From positions 706,048 to 770,047 of the forward strand of contig CAVSEP010000004.1 in the NCBI GenBank assembly GCA_963726995.1: a stretch of DNA of 64,000 bases, in the 5' to 3' direction. How positions within the stretch are numbered: the first letter of the stretch is position 1; each line of letters starts with the position of its first letter. The DNA comes from DAIDKA01 sp963726995 (GTDB lineage Bacteria; Pseudomonadota; Gammaproteobacteria; Steroidobacterales; Steroidobacteraceae). The notes under the pieces were generated by a model. That model did no database searches and was not told where the DNA came from. It worked only from the letters and a program-made list of their open reading frames with translations. Positions 16,953 to 26,119 of the stretch are shown in pieces. Position numbers and translations under genes: made by a program.

Positions 16953-18098
16953 TCAAGGCCACAGGCGCCGGGATGCGCGCCGCGCCCCTTCCGCGAGGGA
17001 GGCCAGCTTGGCGTAGGAAATATCCGCATCCATCTTGCCGATGCCGGCAAAGGTGCCGAAGCCGCAGTCCGTACCGGCCAGCACCCGCTCGCGTCCCACG
17101 ATGTCGGCAAACTGACAGAGTCGCTGGCTGATGAGCTCCGGATGCTCGACATAATTCGAGGTGCTGGTCAGCAGGCCGGGCACCAGGATCTTGTCCTCCG
17201 GAATGCGCGCCTGTCGCCAGGCCACCCATTCATGGGCGTGACGGGGATTGGCCGCCTCGAACAGGATGGCCGCCGGCTTGGCCCGCAGGATGATGGGCAG
17301 CACCTTGTCCACGTCGATGTCGTGATCGTGGGGCCCCTCGTAGTTGCCCCAGCACACATGCATGCGCAGCTGGCTGGCCGGCACATTGCGCAGCGCTTCA
17401 TTGAGCGCCTCGACGTGGAAACTCGCCCGCTTGAGGAACTGCTCCTCGGTCAGGTCCTGAAAACCGGTGTGACGCGCCATCGCCAGGTCCGGACAATCGA
17501 TCTGCAGCACGAAACCCGCGGCGGCGATCGCCTCGTATTCCTCGCGCATGGCCGCGGCGATGGCCTCGACATAGGCCTCGTGGGTCGGGTAGTACTCATT
17601 GGGCTGGAAGGCCGCCACCACACCCGGGGATGCCGCATTCATGAAGGCCTGCACCGGCCCATGCCGCCCAACCGCGGCACCCAGGTTGGCGATGTCCTTG
17701 GCCAGTGACTCGCGTTCGATCACGCCGATCGGGCCCACGCAGCACTGACGCTTGAAGGACTGCTTGCCGGCGAAGATGGCCATGCGGGCGCGAAAATCCG
17801 GATAAGGCTGCAGGTCCAGCGCCACCTGCCGCGGCCGGTCGCCATCGAAGCCGGAGAGCCGGTCCTTGATGTAGGTGGCGTAGCTGATCTTGGAGACCTC
17901 CCCGTCGCTGACGATGTCCACCCCGTTCTTGACCTGTCGCGCCACCACCTCGTCGACCGCCGCCGTCATCACCGCATCGAAGGCCCGGGGGTCGTAGGCC
18001 AGCCGATTTTCCCGGGCCAGCAGCATGTCCACCACCGCCGCGCTGCGCGGCAGGCTGCCGACGTGGGTGGTGAGGATCCGTTCGGTACTCAGTCGCAT
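16953..18098 (-). CDS. MetE C-terminal-like (cobalamin-independent methionine synthase family) protein
   Basis: A 381-residue protein of the UROD/MetE-like barrel family. It begins TTHVGSLPR, contains DIVSDGE, and carries the probable zinc site: His and Cys in MHVCWGNYEGPHDHD and Cys in GTDCGFGTFAG. It is half the length of full MetE, matching the catalytic half only. Such proteins move methyl or alkyl groups onto or from a thiol; the exact substrates vary. It lies just upstream of the SAM riboswitch and metX-metB on the same strand, which supports a methionine-linked role. Start ATG at 18098; a GTG at 18113 is a weaker choice. Confidence 0.82.
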   Translation of the reverse strand: MRLSTERILTTHVGSLPRSAAVVDMLLARENRLAYDPRAFDAVMTAAVDEVVARQVKNGVDIVSDGEVSKISYATYIKDRLSGFDGDRPRQVALDLQPYPDFRARMAIFAGKQSFKRQCCVGPIGVIERESLAKDIANLGAAVGRHGPVQAFMNAASPGVVAAFQPNEYYPTHEAYVEAIAAAMREEYEAIAAAGFVLQIDCPDLAMARHTGFQDLTEEQFLKRASFHVEALNEALRNVPASQLRMHVCWGNYEGPHDHDIDVDKVLPIILRAKPAAILFEAANPRHAHEWVAWRQARIPEDKILVPGLLTSTSNYVEHPELISQRLCQFADIVGRERVLAGTDCGFGTFAGIGKMDADISYAKLASLAEGARRASRRLWP

Positions 18099-18144
18099 GG
18101 CCGGAGCATACACGTTCGGCTGGCCATGCCGACAGGCCTGTGTT

Positions 18145-18168
18145 AATGTATTAGCGTGCTGTTACATT
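18145..18168. promoter_or_regulatory. Inverted repeat between the MetE-like gene and the his operon
   Basis: AATGTA (18145-18150) and TACATT (18163-18168) form a perfect 6-bp inverted repeat with a 12-base spacer. It is centred in the 89-base divergent gap. Each arm also resembles a -10 box (TACATT) for one direction, so the repeat may be a regulator operator, such as for the adjacent TrpR-like protein, or simply two back-to-back promoters. Confidence 0.4.
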
Positions 18169-18187
18169 GGTACGAGACTGCCGTCAC

Positions 18188-18538
18188 ATGAAAAGCCACC
18201 GCAACATCTCCTCCAGCCAGGAAGCCCTGGCCGAGCGCAATCTGTTCGCCGCCGTCGCCTCGCTGCGCAGCGCCGATGAGTGCCGCGCCTTCTTCCGCGA
18301 CCTGTGCACGCCGGCGGAGATCCAGGCCATGGCCGACCGCTGGGCGGTGGTGGACTGGCTGCTGCGCGGGGTGCCGTACCGGGAAATCAACCGCCTCACC
18401 GGCGTCAGCGTCACCACCGTCAGCCGCGTGGCGCGCTGCCTCGCCGACGGCAGCGGCTACTCCCTGGTGGTGCGCCGCGCCAAGGGCGCGCGGCGCAGCG
18501 AGGCGCCCCGCCGCGTGGAAGCCAGCCGCCATGGATAA
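18188..18538 (+). CDS. TrpR/YerC-family DNA-binding regulator, first gene of the his operon
   Basis: A 116-residue protein with the Trp-repressor-like fold. Helices containing RDLCTPAEIQAMADRWAVVD lead into a helix-turn-helix YREINRLTGVSVTTVSRVARCL (about residues 62-83) and a basic tail. YerC/YecD-type members of this family are often found at the head of histidine operons in Xanthomonas relatives and are predicted to sense histidine. Start ATG at 18188. Its end overlaps hisG by 8 bases, so it is translated with the enzymes it probably regulates. Ligand and operator are unproven. Confidence 0.85.
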   Translation: MKSHRNISSSQEALAERNLFAAVASLRSADECRAFFRDLCTPAEIQAMADRWAVVDWLLRGVPYREINRLTGVSVTTVSRVARCLADGSGYSLVVRRAKGARRSEAPRRVEASRHG

Positions 18539-19430
18539 GGACACCCGCCTGAAACTCGCGGTCCAGAAGTCCGGCCGCCTCACCGATCCGTCGCTGGATC
18601 TGCTCAGCCGCTGCGGACTGAAGCTCTCGCGCGGCAAGGATCAGCTGATGGGGTTCGGCGAGAACATGCCGCTCGACGTGCTGTTCGTGCGTGACGATGA
18701 CATTCCGGACCTGGTCCAGGAGGATGTCTGCGATCTGGGGCTCGTGGGCCTGAACGTGCTGGAGGAGAAGCGCCTGGAACTGGCGGCGCGCGGCCAGCCG
18801 GCCCTGTTCCAGACGGTGCGCAACCTGGATTTCGGTCGCTGCCGCCTGTCGCTGGCGGTGCCGGATGGGGTGCAGTTCAGCGGACCTGCCTGGCTGCAGG
18901 GCAAGCGCATCGCCACCACCTACCCCTACATGCTGGGGCGATTCCTGCAGCAGCAGGGCCTGACCGCGCAAATCGTGGTGCTCTCCGGGGCGGTGGAGAT
19001 CGCCCCCAGGTTGGGGCGCGCCGATGCGGTCTGCGACCTGGTCTCCACCGGCTCCACGCTGCAAGCCAATCATCTGCGCGAGGTGTTCACGGTGCTCGAG
19101 AGCCATGCCGTGCTGATCCGCACGCCCCTGGCGCTGGCGCCGGCCAAGGACGAGTGGGCCGAACGGCTGCTGATGCGCATCGATGGCGTGCAGCAGGTCA
19201 AGGAGAGCAAGTACATCATGCTGCACGCGCCGCGCTCGGCGCTGCCGGAGATCCGGCGGCTGCTGCCGGGCAGCGAGTCGCCCACCATCATCCCGCTGGA
19301 AGGCCATCCGGATCGGGTGGCCGTGCACGCCGTGTGCCGCGAGAACGTGTTCTGGGAAACCCTCGAGAGTTTGAAGAAGGCCGGCGCCAGCGCCATGCTG
19401 GTGCTGCCGGTCGAGAAAATGCTGGTCTGA
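18531..19430 (+). CDS. hisG: ATP phosphoribosyltransferase, long form
   Basis: A 299-residue enzyme that joins ATP and PRPP in the first, feedback-controlled step of histidine synthesis. It has the PRPP-binding DLVSTGSTLQANHL and a C-terminal ACT-like regulatory domain (about residues 225-299), which marks the long form that needs no HisZ. Start ATG at 18531 inside the end of the TrpR-like gene; longer in-frame readings upstream are shadows of that gene. Confidence 0.96.
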   Translation: MDKDTRLKLAVQKSGRLTDPSLDLLSRCGLKLSRGKDQLMGFGENMPLDVLFVRDDDIPDLVQEDVCDLGLVGLNVLEEKRLELAARGQPALFQTVRNLDFGRCRLSLAVPDGVQFSGPAWLQGKRIATTYPYMLGRFLQQQGLTAQIVVLSGAVEIAPRLGRADAVCDLVSTGSTLQANHLREVFTVLESHAVLIRTPLALAPAKDEWAERLLMRIDGVQQVKESKYIMLHAPRSALPEIRRLLPGSESPTIIPLEGHPDRVAVHAVCRENVFWETLESLKKAGASAMLVLPVEKMLV

Positions 19431-19433
19431 CCC

Positions 19434-20741
19434 ATGCGCATCGTCCATTGGCAGAAACTCGATTCGGCACAGCGGCGCGCGGCGCTCGCCCGCCCGGCAT
19501 TTGCGGCCCGGGCGGACGTCGCCTCCGACGTGGCCGGGATCATCGGCCGGGTGCGCGCCGAGGGCGATGCGGCGCTGCTGGCCCTGACCGAACGGTTCGA
19601 CGGCGCGCGCCTGGACACTCTCGCGGTCACCGCGACCGAGTTTGCGGCCGCCCGCGGGCAGCTGACGGCGCTGCAGATCGGCGCGCTCGAACGGGCCGCC
19701 CGCAATGTGGAGGCATTCCACGCCGCCCAGCAGCTGCAACCCTTGAGCCTCGAGACTTCGCCCGGCGTACGCTGCGAGCGCATCACGCGGGGAATCAACG
19801 CCGTCGGCCTGTACGTTCCCGCCGGGTCCGCGCCCCTGCCCTCCGCCGTCATCATGCTGGGCGTGCCGGCCCGCCTGGCCGGATGCGCGCAGCGGCGACT
19901 GTGCACCCCGCCGACCCGCGACGGATCCGCCCACCCGGCGGTACTGGTCGCCGCGCAGCTGTGCGGCATCGACAGCGTCTTCAAGGTGGGCGGCGCGCAG
20001 GCGATCGCGGCCTTGGGCTATGGAACGGCCTCCATCCCCAAGGTCGACAAGATCTTCGGGCCCGGCAATGCCTGGGTCACCGCGGCCAAGCAGCAGGTCG
20101 CCGCGGATCCGGACGGCGCCGCCATCGACCTGCCGGCGGGCCCCTCCGAAGTACTGGTGATCGCCGATGACAGCGCGCGCGCGGAGTTCGTCGCCGCCGA
20201 CCTGCTGGCGCAGGCCGAACATGACCCGCAGTCCCAGGCCATCCTGGTCACGCCGGTGGCGGAGCTCGCCACGCAGGTCGTGGCCGAGGTCAAGCGGCAG
20301 ATGGCTACCCTGTCGCGCGGCGCGATACTGGTGAAGTCGGTGGCCGCGAGCCGCTGCATCGTCGTGCCGGACCTCAGCACCGCCATTGCCGTCGCCAATG
20401 ATTATGCCCCGGAACATCTGCTGCTGCAGATACGCGAGCCCCGCGCCGCCCTCGCCGAGATCCGCAATGCCGGGTCGATTTTTCTGGGCGACTGGTCACC
20501 CGAGCCCCTGGGCGATTACTGCTCGGGCACCAATCATGTGCTGCCCACCTATGGCTATGCGCGCGCCTACAGCGGCCTGTCGCTGGTGGATTTCACCAAA
20601 CGCATCACGGTGCAGGAGCTCACGCCGGCGGGCCTGCGGGACTTAGGTCCGGTCGCGGCGACCCTGGCGCACCTGGAGGGTCTGGACGCGCACGCCGCGG
20701 CGGTGGAGCGGCGCCTGGCGGTGCTGGGGCAGCGCCCGTGA
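19434..20741 (+). CDS. hisD: Histidinol dehydrogenase
   Basis: A 435-residue zinc enzyme that oxidises histidinol to histidine in two NAD-dependent steps. It has KIFGPGNAWVTAAKQQV, PAGPSEVLVIAD, AEHDPQSQAILVT and the zinc/substrate segment SGTNHVLPTYGYAR. It begins three bases after hisG. Its stop overlaps the hisC GTG start. The frame is intact, unlike the his genes from hisB onward. Confidence 0.96.
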   Translation: MRIVHWQKLDSAQRRAALARPAFAARADVASDVAGIIGRVRAEGDAALLALTERFDGARLDTLAVTATEFAAARGQLTALQIGALERAARNVEAFHAAQQLQPLSLETSPGVRCERITRGINAVGLYVPAGSAPLPSAVIMLGVPARLAGCAQRRLCTPPTRDGSAHPAVLVAAQLCGIDSVFKVGGAQAIAALGYGTASIPKVDKIFGPGNAWVTAAKQQVAADPDGAAIDLPAGPSEVLVIADDSARAEFVAADLLAQAEHDPQSQAILVTPVAELATQVVAEVKRQMATLSRGAILVKSVAASRCIVVPDLSTAIAVANDYAPEHLLLQIREPRAALAEIRNAGSIFLGDWSPEPLGDYCSGTNHVLPTYGYARAYSGLSLVDFTKRITVQELTPAGLRDLGPVAATLAHLEGLDAHAAAVERRLAVLGQRP

Positions 20742-21814
20742 GTGAGCTCTCGCCCACCGCGCTGGCGCGCCCGGACATTCTCAAGGTGGATCCCTACGAG
20801 CACGCCCTGTGGGATCCCACGCTCGAGCGCCTGCACGCCAACGAACTGCCCTGGCGCGGCAGCGGCGATGTCAGCGACGCGGGGCTCAATCGCTACCCTG
20901 AGCCGCAACCCAGGCAGCTGGTGGCGCAGCTGGCCGCGCTGTACGAACAACCGCCCGGCAATGTGCTGGTGACGCGCGGCAGCGACGAGGCCATCGACCT
21001 GCTGACCCGGGCCTTCTGTCGCGCCGGGGTCGACCAGGTGCTGGTGTGCCCGCCCACCTTCGGGATGTACGCGGTGGCCGCGCGCATCCAGGGAGCCGGC
21101 GTGCTGCGCGTACCCCTGGACCCGGCGCGCGGCTTCGAGGTCGATGTGGCCGCCGTGCTCGCCGCCTGGTCTCCCACGGTGAAGCTGGTGTACCTGTGCA
21201 CACCCAACAATCCCACCGGCAACCTCGTCAGCGAGGCCACCATCCTGGAGCTCGCGGAGCGGCTTGCCGGCCGGGCGCTGCTGGTGGTGGACGAGGCCTA
21301 CATCGAGTTCGCGGGCACGCCCAGCGTGGCGCGCGCGCTGCCCGCGCATCCCTGGCTGGTAGTCCTGCGCACCCTCTCCAAGGCGCATGGGCTGGCCGGT
21401 GCGCGCTGCGGCGTGGTGCTGGCGCATGCCGATATCATCGCGCTGCTGCGCCGGATCGTGGAGCCGTACAATCTGGCGCAGCTGAGCATCGAGGCGGTGT
21501 TGCGCGCCCTGCAGCCCATGTCGCTGGCGATCACCCGCGAGCGCGTCACGCTGATCCAGAGCGAGCGCGCGTTGCTGGCCGAAGCCCTGCGGCGCAGCGC
21601 CGCGGTGCTGCGGGTCTGGCCCAGTGCCGCCAACTTTCTGCTGGTCGAGTTCCAGCACCCCGCCAAGGCCTTCGAGAGTGCCCGCGCCGCGGGCCTGCTG
21701 GTGCGCGACGTGCGACGCCAGCCCGGACTGGAACGGGCGCTGCGCCTGACCGTCGGCACACCGGAACAGAACCGGCGCCTGCTCGCCGCCCTGAGTGCAA
21801 AGGTGACCCCGTGA
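20738..21814 (+). CDS. hisC: Histidinol-phosphate aminotransferase
   Basis: A 358-residue fold-type I PLP enzyme. CTPNNPTGN, VVDEAYIEF and the PLP lysine in RTLSKAHGLAGARCG mark the HisC family. It starts with GTG inside the hisD stop (GTGA overlap), and its own stop overlaps the next GTG in the same way. It transaminates imidazole-acetol phosphate to histidinol phosphate. Confidence 0.96.
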   Translation: MSELSPTALARPDILKVDPYEHALWDPTLERLHANELPWRGSGDVSDAGLNRYPEPQPRQLVAQLAALYEQPPGNVLVTRGSDEAIDLLTRAFCRAGVDQVLVCPPTFGMYAVAARIQGAGVLRVPLDPARGFEVDVAAVLAAWSPTVKLVYLCTPNNPTGNLVSEATILELAERLAGRALLVVDEAYIEFAGTPSVARALPAHPWLVVLRTLSKAHGLAGARCGVVLAHADIIALLRRIVEPYNLAQLSIEAVLRALQPMSLAITRERVTLIQSERALLAEALRRSAAVLRVWPSAANFLLVEFQHPAKAFESARAAGLLVRDVRRQPGLERALRLTVGTPEQNRRLLAALSAKVTP

Positions 21815-22885
21815 CAGCTCCGACTCCCGTTCTATTCATTGATCACGACGGCACCCTGGTCGAGGAACCGCCGGACGAACAGGTCGACAGCCTGGAGAAG
21901 ATCCGCTTCATGCCCGGCGTGTTTGCGGCGCTGCAGGAACTGTCCAGCTACGGATTCCGGCTGGTCATCGTGACCAACCAGGATGGCCTGGGCACCAACG
22001 CGCACCCCAGCGCCCGCTTCGAGCAGGCGCATCGATTCATCCTGGATGCCTTTGGCTCCCAGGGCGTGCGATTCGAAAAGGTCTTCATCTGTCCGCATCG
22101 GCCGGCCGACGGCTGCGACTGCCGCAAGCCACGCACCGGATTGCTGCGCGAGTTCCTGGAGCGACGGCGGCGTCGACCTGGCAGCCAGTGCGGTCATCGG
22201 CGATCGCGACACCGACCTGGAACTGGCCCGCAACCTCGGCATCCGCGGCCTCAAGGTCCGGCTCGGCGGGACCGAGCAGGAGACCTGGCCCGCGGTGGTG
22301 CACGAACTGACCGCGCGGCGCGCCAGCCTTGAGCGGGTGACCAAGGAGACCCGCATCGCGGTCGCGGTGGACCTGGATGCCACCGCGCCGGTGAGCATTT
22401 CCACCGGCATCGGTTTCTTCGATCACATGCTCGAACAGCTCGCCAAGCATGGCGGCTTCGCCCTGTCGCTCAGCTGCCGGGGCGATCTCGGCGTCGATGA
22501 GCATCACACGGTGGAGGATTGCGCCCTGGCCATCGGGGAGACCTTGCGCAAGGCGCTGGGCAACAAGCTCGGCATCAACCGCTATGGCTTCCTGTTGCCG
22601 ATGGACGAGGCGCGCACCCAGGTGGCCATCGATCTGTCCGGCCGCGCCTACGCCGTTTTCGAAGGCCGCTTTTCCCGCGAAGAAGTCGGAGGACTCGCCA
22701 CCGAACTGGTGCCGCATTTCTTCCGCTCGCTGGCCGACAGCCTGGGCGCCGCGGTGCACGTCAGCGTCAGCGGCGAGAACTCCCACCACATGATCGAGGC
22801 GTGCTTCAAGGGCACCGGGCGTGCGCTGCGCCAGGCCTTGCGGCGCGAGGGGCGCGAGCTGCCCAGCACCAAGGGCGTGCTGTGA
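21811..22885 (+). CDS. hisB: Bifunctional HisB (histidinol-phosphatase/IGP dehydratase), one +1 interruption
   Basis: The N-terminal half is a HAD phosphatase (FIDHDGTLVEE, TNQDGLGT, zinc ligands in CPHRPADGCDCRKP). The C-terminal half is imidazoleglycerol-phosphate dehydratase (metal motifs DEHHTVED and SGENSHHMIEA). The frame breaks at about 22161-22171, where one extra base separates LLREFLER from GVDLAASAVIGDRDTDLE; after that the frame is open to 22885. Removing one base gives 357 residues, the usual length. It starts with GTG overlapping the hisC stop. The interruption is more likely a sequence error than decay, as no other lesion is seen. Confidence 0.88.
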
Positions 22886-23483
22886 GCGTCGACGTCGCCA
22901 TCATCGACAGCGGCGGCGCGAACCTCGCCTCGCTGCAGTTCGCGCTGGAACGACTGGGCGCGCAGAGCCTGGTGACCAGCGACCTGGCCGTGATCGCGCG
23001 CAGCGCCCCGGGTGCTGCTGCCGGGCGTGGGCTCGGCGCTGAGCGCCATGCAGCGGCTGAACGCCAGCGGGGTCGCCGCCCACCTGCCGCAGCTCAAACA
23101 ACCGGTGCTGGGCATCTGCCTAGGGATGCAGCTGCTGTTCATGAAGTCCGAGGAAGGACCTGCGCAATGCCTAGGGATTCTGCCGCAGACCGTGCGCAAG
23201 CTGGTCCCGAAGCAGGGACGGCCGGTGCCGCACATGGGCTGGAACCGGCTGCACGTCGCTGCACGCGGATCCGCTGCTCGAGGGCGTGGCCGAAGGCGAA
23301 TACCTGTACTTCGTGCACAGTTACGCCGCGCCGGTCGCGGCGACGACGCTCGCCACCTGCGACTACGGCGTGCCGATTGCGGCCGTGGTGCGCAAGGACA
23401 ACTTCTGGGGCACGCAGTTTCATCCCGAACGCTCCACCAAGGTCGGGGCGCGCATTCTCGCCAATTTCCTGGGGTTGAACTGA
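22882..23483 (+). CDS. hisH: Imidazole glycerol phosphate synthase glutaminase subunit, two +1 interruptions
   Basis: The class I glutamine amidotransferase that hands ammonia to HisF. The start is GTG at 22882 (IIDSGGANLASLQFALERLG). The nucleophile lies in GICLGMQLLF, and the His-Glu pair in FHPERSTKVG. Extra single bases at about 23005-23011 (before RVLLPGVGSALS) and 23255-23261 (after PHMGWNRLHV) split the protein into three frames. Corrected, it has 199 residues, close to the family norm. All catalytic residues are present. Confidence 0.88.
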
Positions 23484-23485
23484 AC

Positions 23486-24231
23486 GTGCTGCTGATTCCC
23501 GCCATCGACCTGCGCAACGGACGGCTGCGTGCGCCTGCTCAAGGGCGACTTTGCCGCCGAGACGCGCTACGAATTCGAGCCGCATGAGCTGCTGCAGCGC
23601 TACCGCGGAGATCGGCGCCAGCTGGCTGCACGTGGTGGACCTGGACGGCGCGCGCGATGGCACCCTCGCCAATCGCAGCATCGTCGTGCGCCTGGCCTCG
23701 CAGACCGCGGTGAAGATCCAGGTCGGCGGAGGCGTGCGCTCGGCCGCGGTCATCGATGACCTGCTGCGCAACGGCGTCTCGCGGGTGGTCGATCGGCAGT
23801 CTCGCCGTCGAGCAGCCCCGCGAGGTGCTCGGCTGGCTGAACCAGTTCGGCGCCGCGCGCATCTGCCTGGCCTTCGACATCCGCAACGATGAGGCCGGCG
23901 TGCCGCGGGTGCGCACCCGCGGCTGGACCCAGGGCGGACAGTTGAGCCTGTGGGAGGCGCTCGAGCCCTACCTGGCGCATGGCCTGCAAGCACGTGCTGT
24001 GCACCGACATCGATCGCGACGGCGCGCTGTCCGGCCCGAGCCTTGCGCTGTACCGGGCAGGCGCGCGAGCGCCATCCGCAGATCGCCTGGCAGGCCTCGG
24101 GCGGGGTGCGCGACGCGGCCGATCTGGCGGCGCTGGCCGCATTGGGCCTGGCGGCAGCCGTCAGCGGCAAGGCACTGCTGGAAGAGCGCATGACCCTCGA
24201 GGAGCTGCGGCCATTCTTGCCAAACGCATAA
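23486..24231 (+). CDS. hisA: HisA ProFAR isomerase, five +1 interruptions
   Basis: A TIM-barrel isomerase. The segments LLIPAIDLRNGR, LLKGDFAAETRYEF, WLHVVDLDGARDGT, VQVGGGVRS-like IQVGGGVRSAAVIDDLL, GSLAVEQP, HVLCTDIDRDGALSGPS and WQASGGVRDAADL follow in correct order but in changing frames. Single extra bases lie near 23525, 23607, 23791, 23987 and 24060. Corrected, the protein has 246 residues, matching the family, with both catalytic aspartates (AIDL and TDIDRDG). Start GTG at 23486. Five insertions and no deletion or stop mutation argue for a sequencing cause. Confidence 0.85.
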
Positions 24232-24987
24232 TTCCCTGCCTCGACGTGCAGGACGGCCAGGTGGTCAAGGGGGTGCGCTTCCGCGATCACCAGGTCGTGG
24301 GTGACATCCTGGAACTGGCGGCCCGCTATCGCGACGAAGGCGCGGACGAGCTGGTGTTCTATGACATCACGGCCAGTCCCGAGGGCCGATCGGTGGACCG
24401 CGAGTGGGTCAACAAGGTCGCGCGCGTGCTCGATATCCCCTTCTGCGTGGCCGGCGGCATTCGTTCGGTGGCCGACGCCGAGGCCGTGCTCAATGCCGGC
24501 GCGGAGAAGGTCTCGATCAACTCCCCCGCCCTGGCCAATCCGGATCTCATCGACGAACTGAGCGCCCGTTTCGGCTCCCAGTGCGTGGTGGTGGGCATCG
24601 ACAGCCAGACCGTGCAGGGTGGCTACAGCGTCTACAAATTCACCGGCGATCCGGACCGCTCGAGCGATTCTGGACGCGAGCACCCTGGCCTGGGTGCGTG
24701 AAGTTCAGGATCGGGGCGCCGGGGAGATCGTGCTCAACTGCATGGCCAGCGATGGCGTGCGCAGCGGCTACGATATGCCGCAGCTGCGCGCGGTGCGCAA
24801 GATCTGCCGCGTGCCGCTGATCGCCTCGGGAGGCGCCGGCGCGCCGGAGCACTTCCGGGATGCCTTCGAGCTGGCCGGAGTGGATGCGGCGCTGGCCGCC
24901 AGCGTGTTCCACTCCGGCGCCATCGCCATCCGGGATTTGAAGGCCAGCCTGCTGGTCGCAGGCATCGAGGTGCGTCCATGGCCGTAA
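24213..24987 (+). CDS. hisF: Imidazole glycerol phosphate synthase cyclase subunit, one +1 interruption, probable ATT start
   Basis: The TIM-barrel partner of HisH. LAKRIIPCLDVQDGQVVKGV, YDITASPEGRS, VAGGIRSVADAE, INSPALANPDLID and LNCMASDGVRSGYD are all typical. The codon where HisF normally has its initiating Met is ATT (24213-24215), eight bases after GAGGAG; no ATG, GTG or TTG lies nearby in frame. ATT is a rare but known start. One extra base near 24663 (after FTGDPDRS, before AILDASTLAWV) shifts the frame. Corrected length is 257 residues. It overlaps the end of hisA and the start of hisI. Confidence 0.85.
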
Positions 24988-25625
24988 CGTCCGATCCCAC
25001 CGACCTGTCGCGGCTCGATTTCGGCAAGGGCGAGGGCCTGTTGCCGGCCATCATCCAGCATGCCGATACCGGCGCGGTGCTGATGCTCGGCTACATGAAC
25101 GCCGCGGCCCTGGCGGCCACGCAGGCGCGCGGCCGCGTGGTGTTCTTCAGCCGCAGCCGCCAGCGTCTGTGGGAGAAGGGCGAGACCTCCGGGTCACACC
25201 CTGAACGTCGAGGCCATCCGCACGCGACTGCGATGCCGACACCCTGCTGATCACGGCCCGACCGCTGGGGCCCACCTGCCATGAAGGCACGCGCGACCTG
25301 TTTTGGAGACGCGCCGCTGACCGGCGCCAGCCGACTGGGCTTCCTGGCGCAGCTGGCGCGGGGTGATCGAGCAGCGAATTCACGAGGCGCCCGACCGCAG
25401 CTACACCGCCAAGACTGTTTGCCGCCGGACCGCAGCACATGGCGCAGAAAGTCGGCGAGGAAGGCGTCGAAGTGGCGCTCGCCGCGGTGGCCCAGAGCGA
25501 TGCCCGCCTGCTGTCGCGAATCCGCCGATCTGCTGTTTCACCTGATGGTGCTGCTGCGCAGCCGCAACTTGAGTCTGGATGCCGTGGTCGGCGAACTCGC
25601 CGCGCGGCACGCCAAGCGGTCCTAG
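24978..25625 (+). CDS. hisIE: Bifunctional HisIE (PRA-CH hydrolase / PR-ATP pyrophosphatase), six +1 interruptions
   Basis: The HisI part (LLPAIIQHADTGAVLMLGYM, SRQRLWEKGETSG, DCDADTLL, GPTCHEGTRDLF) is followed directly by the HisE part (APLTGASRLGFLAQLAR, HEAPDRSYTAK, MAQKVGEEGVEVALAAVA, ADLLFHLMVLL). Single extra bases lie near 25192, 25225, 25303, 25362, 25414 and 25517. Corrected length is 213 residues, as expected for HisIE. Zinc and metal ligands are kept in all pieces. The stop TAG lies in a CTAG that also gives the stop of the convergent TPM gene. Confidence 0.85.
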
Positions 25626-26119
25626 ACCACTACCGGCGCATCCGGCAGATCTCCTGCGGGCTTGCCCGTGCCGGGAAAAGCCCCCTGCATGGCCTGGGTC
25701 ACGCACTCCACTCCCAGCAGCACCCCTTCGCGGAAGCGGCCGGCGCGAAACTCGTCTTCCATCTGCCGGCAGATGCGCTGCCAGACCTGTGGGTCCACCC
25801 GCCGATGCGCGCCGCGATCCACCACGATTTCCACCGCCCGGTCAGCCAGCAGCAGATAGATGAGCACGCCGTTGCGATGTTCGGTGTCCCACATGTGCAG
25901 GCCGGCGAAAACCTCCAGCGCCCGTTGGTGGGGGCTCTGGTTGCGCAGCAGCCGCGCGCCGTGCAGCGCGCTCTCGACGGCAAATCGAAGCTGCCCGGAC
26001 TGCCGGCGCTCACTGTCATGGATCGCCGCCTTGATGTCATCCAGCACGCCGGCCCCGAAGTCCCGGCGCAGCTGCCAGTGCGTGGTGAACAGGTGCCGGA
26101 TGAGGCGCCGCAGATTCAC
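25622..26119 (-). CDS. TPM-domain protein (TLP18.3/Psb32/MOLO-1 family)
   Basis: A 165-residue protein without a signal peptide or membrane segment. It has the TPM-type core (MWDTEHRNGVLIYLLLADRA, then a long helix ending in FRAGRFREGVLLGVECVT). It is adjacent to a second, membrane-bound TPM gene and lemA; this TPM/TPM/LemA trio recurs in proteobacteria and is thought to act at the cell envelope, but its job is not known. It starts one base from the stop of the upstream TPM gene. It is convergent with hisIE, sharing the palindromic CTAG as both stops. Confidence 0.82.
   Translation of the reverse strand: MNLRRLIRHLFTTHWQLRRDFGAGVLDDIKAAIHDSERRQSGQLRFAVESALHGARLLRNQSPHQRALEVFAGLHMWDTEHRNGVLIYLLLADRAVEIVVDRGAHRRVDPQVWQRICRQMEDEFRAGRFREGVLLGVECVTQAMQGAFPGTGKPAGDLPDAPVVV

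Noticed and set aside
22161..25530. True pseudogenisation of the his operon
   Set aside because: All lesions are single extra bases with intact residues around them and no deletions or nonsense changes; decay would give a mixed spectrum.
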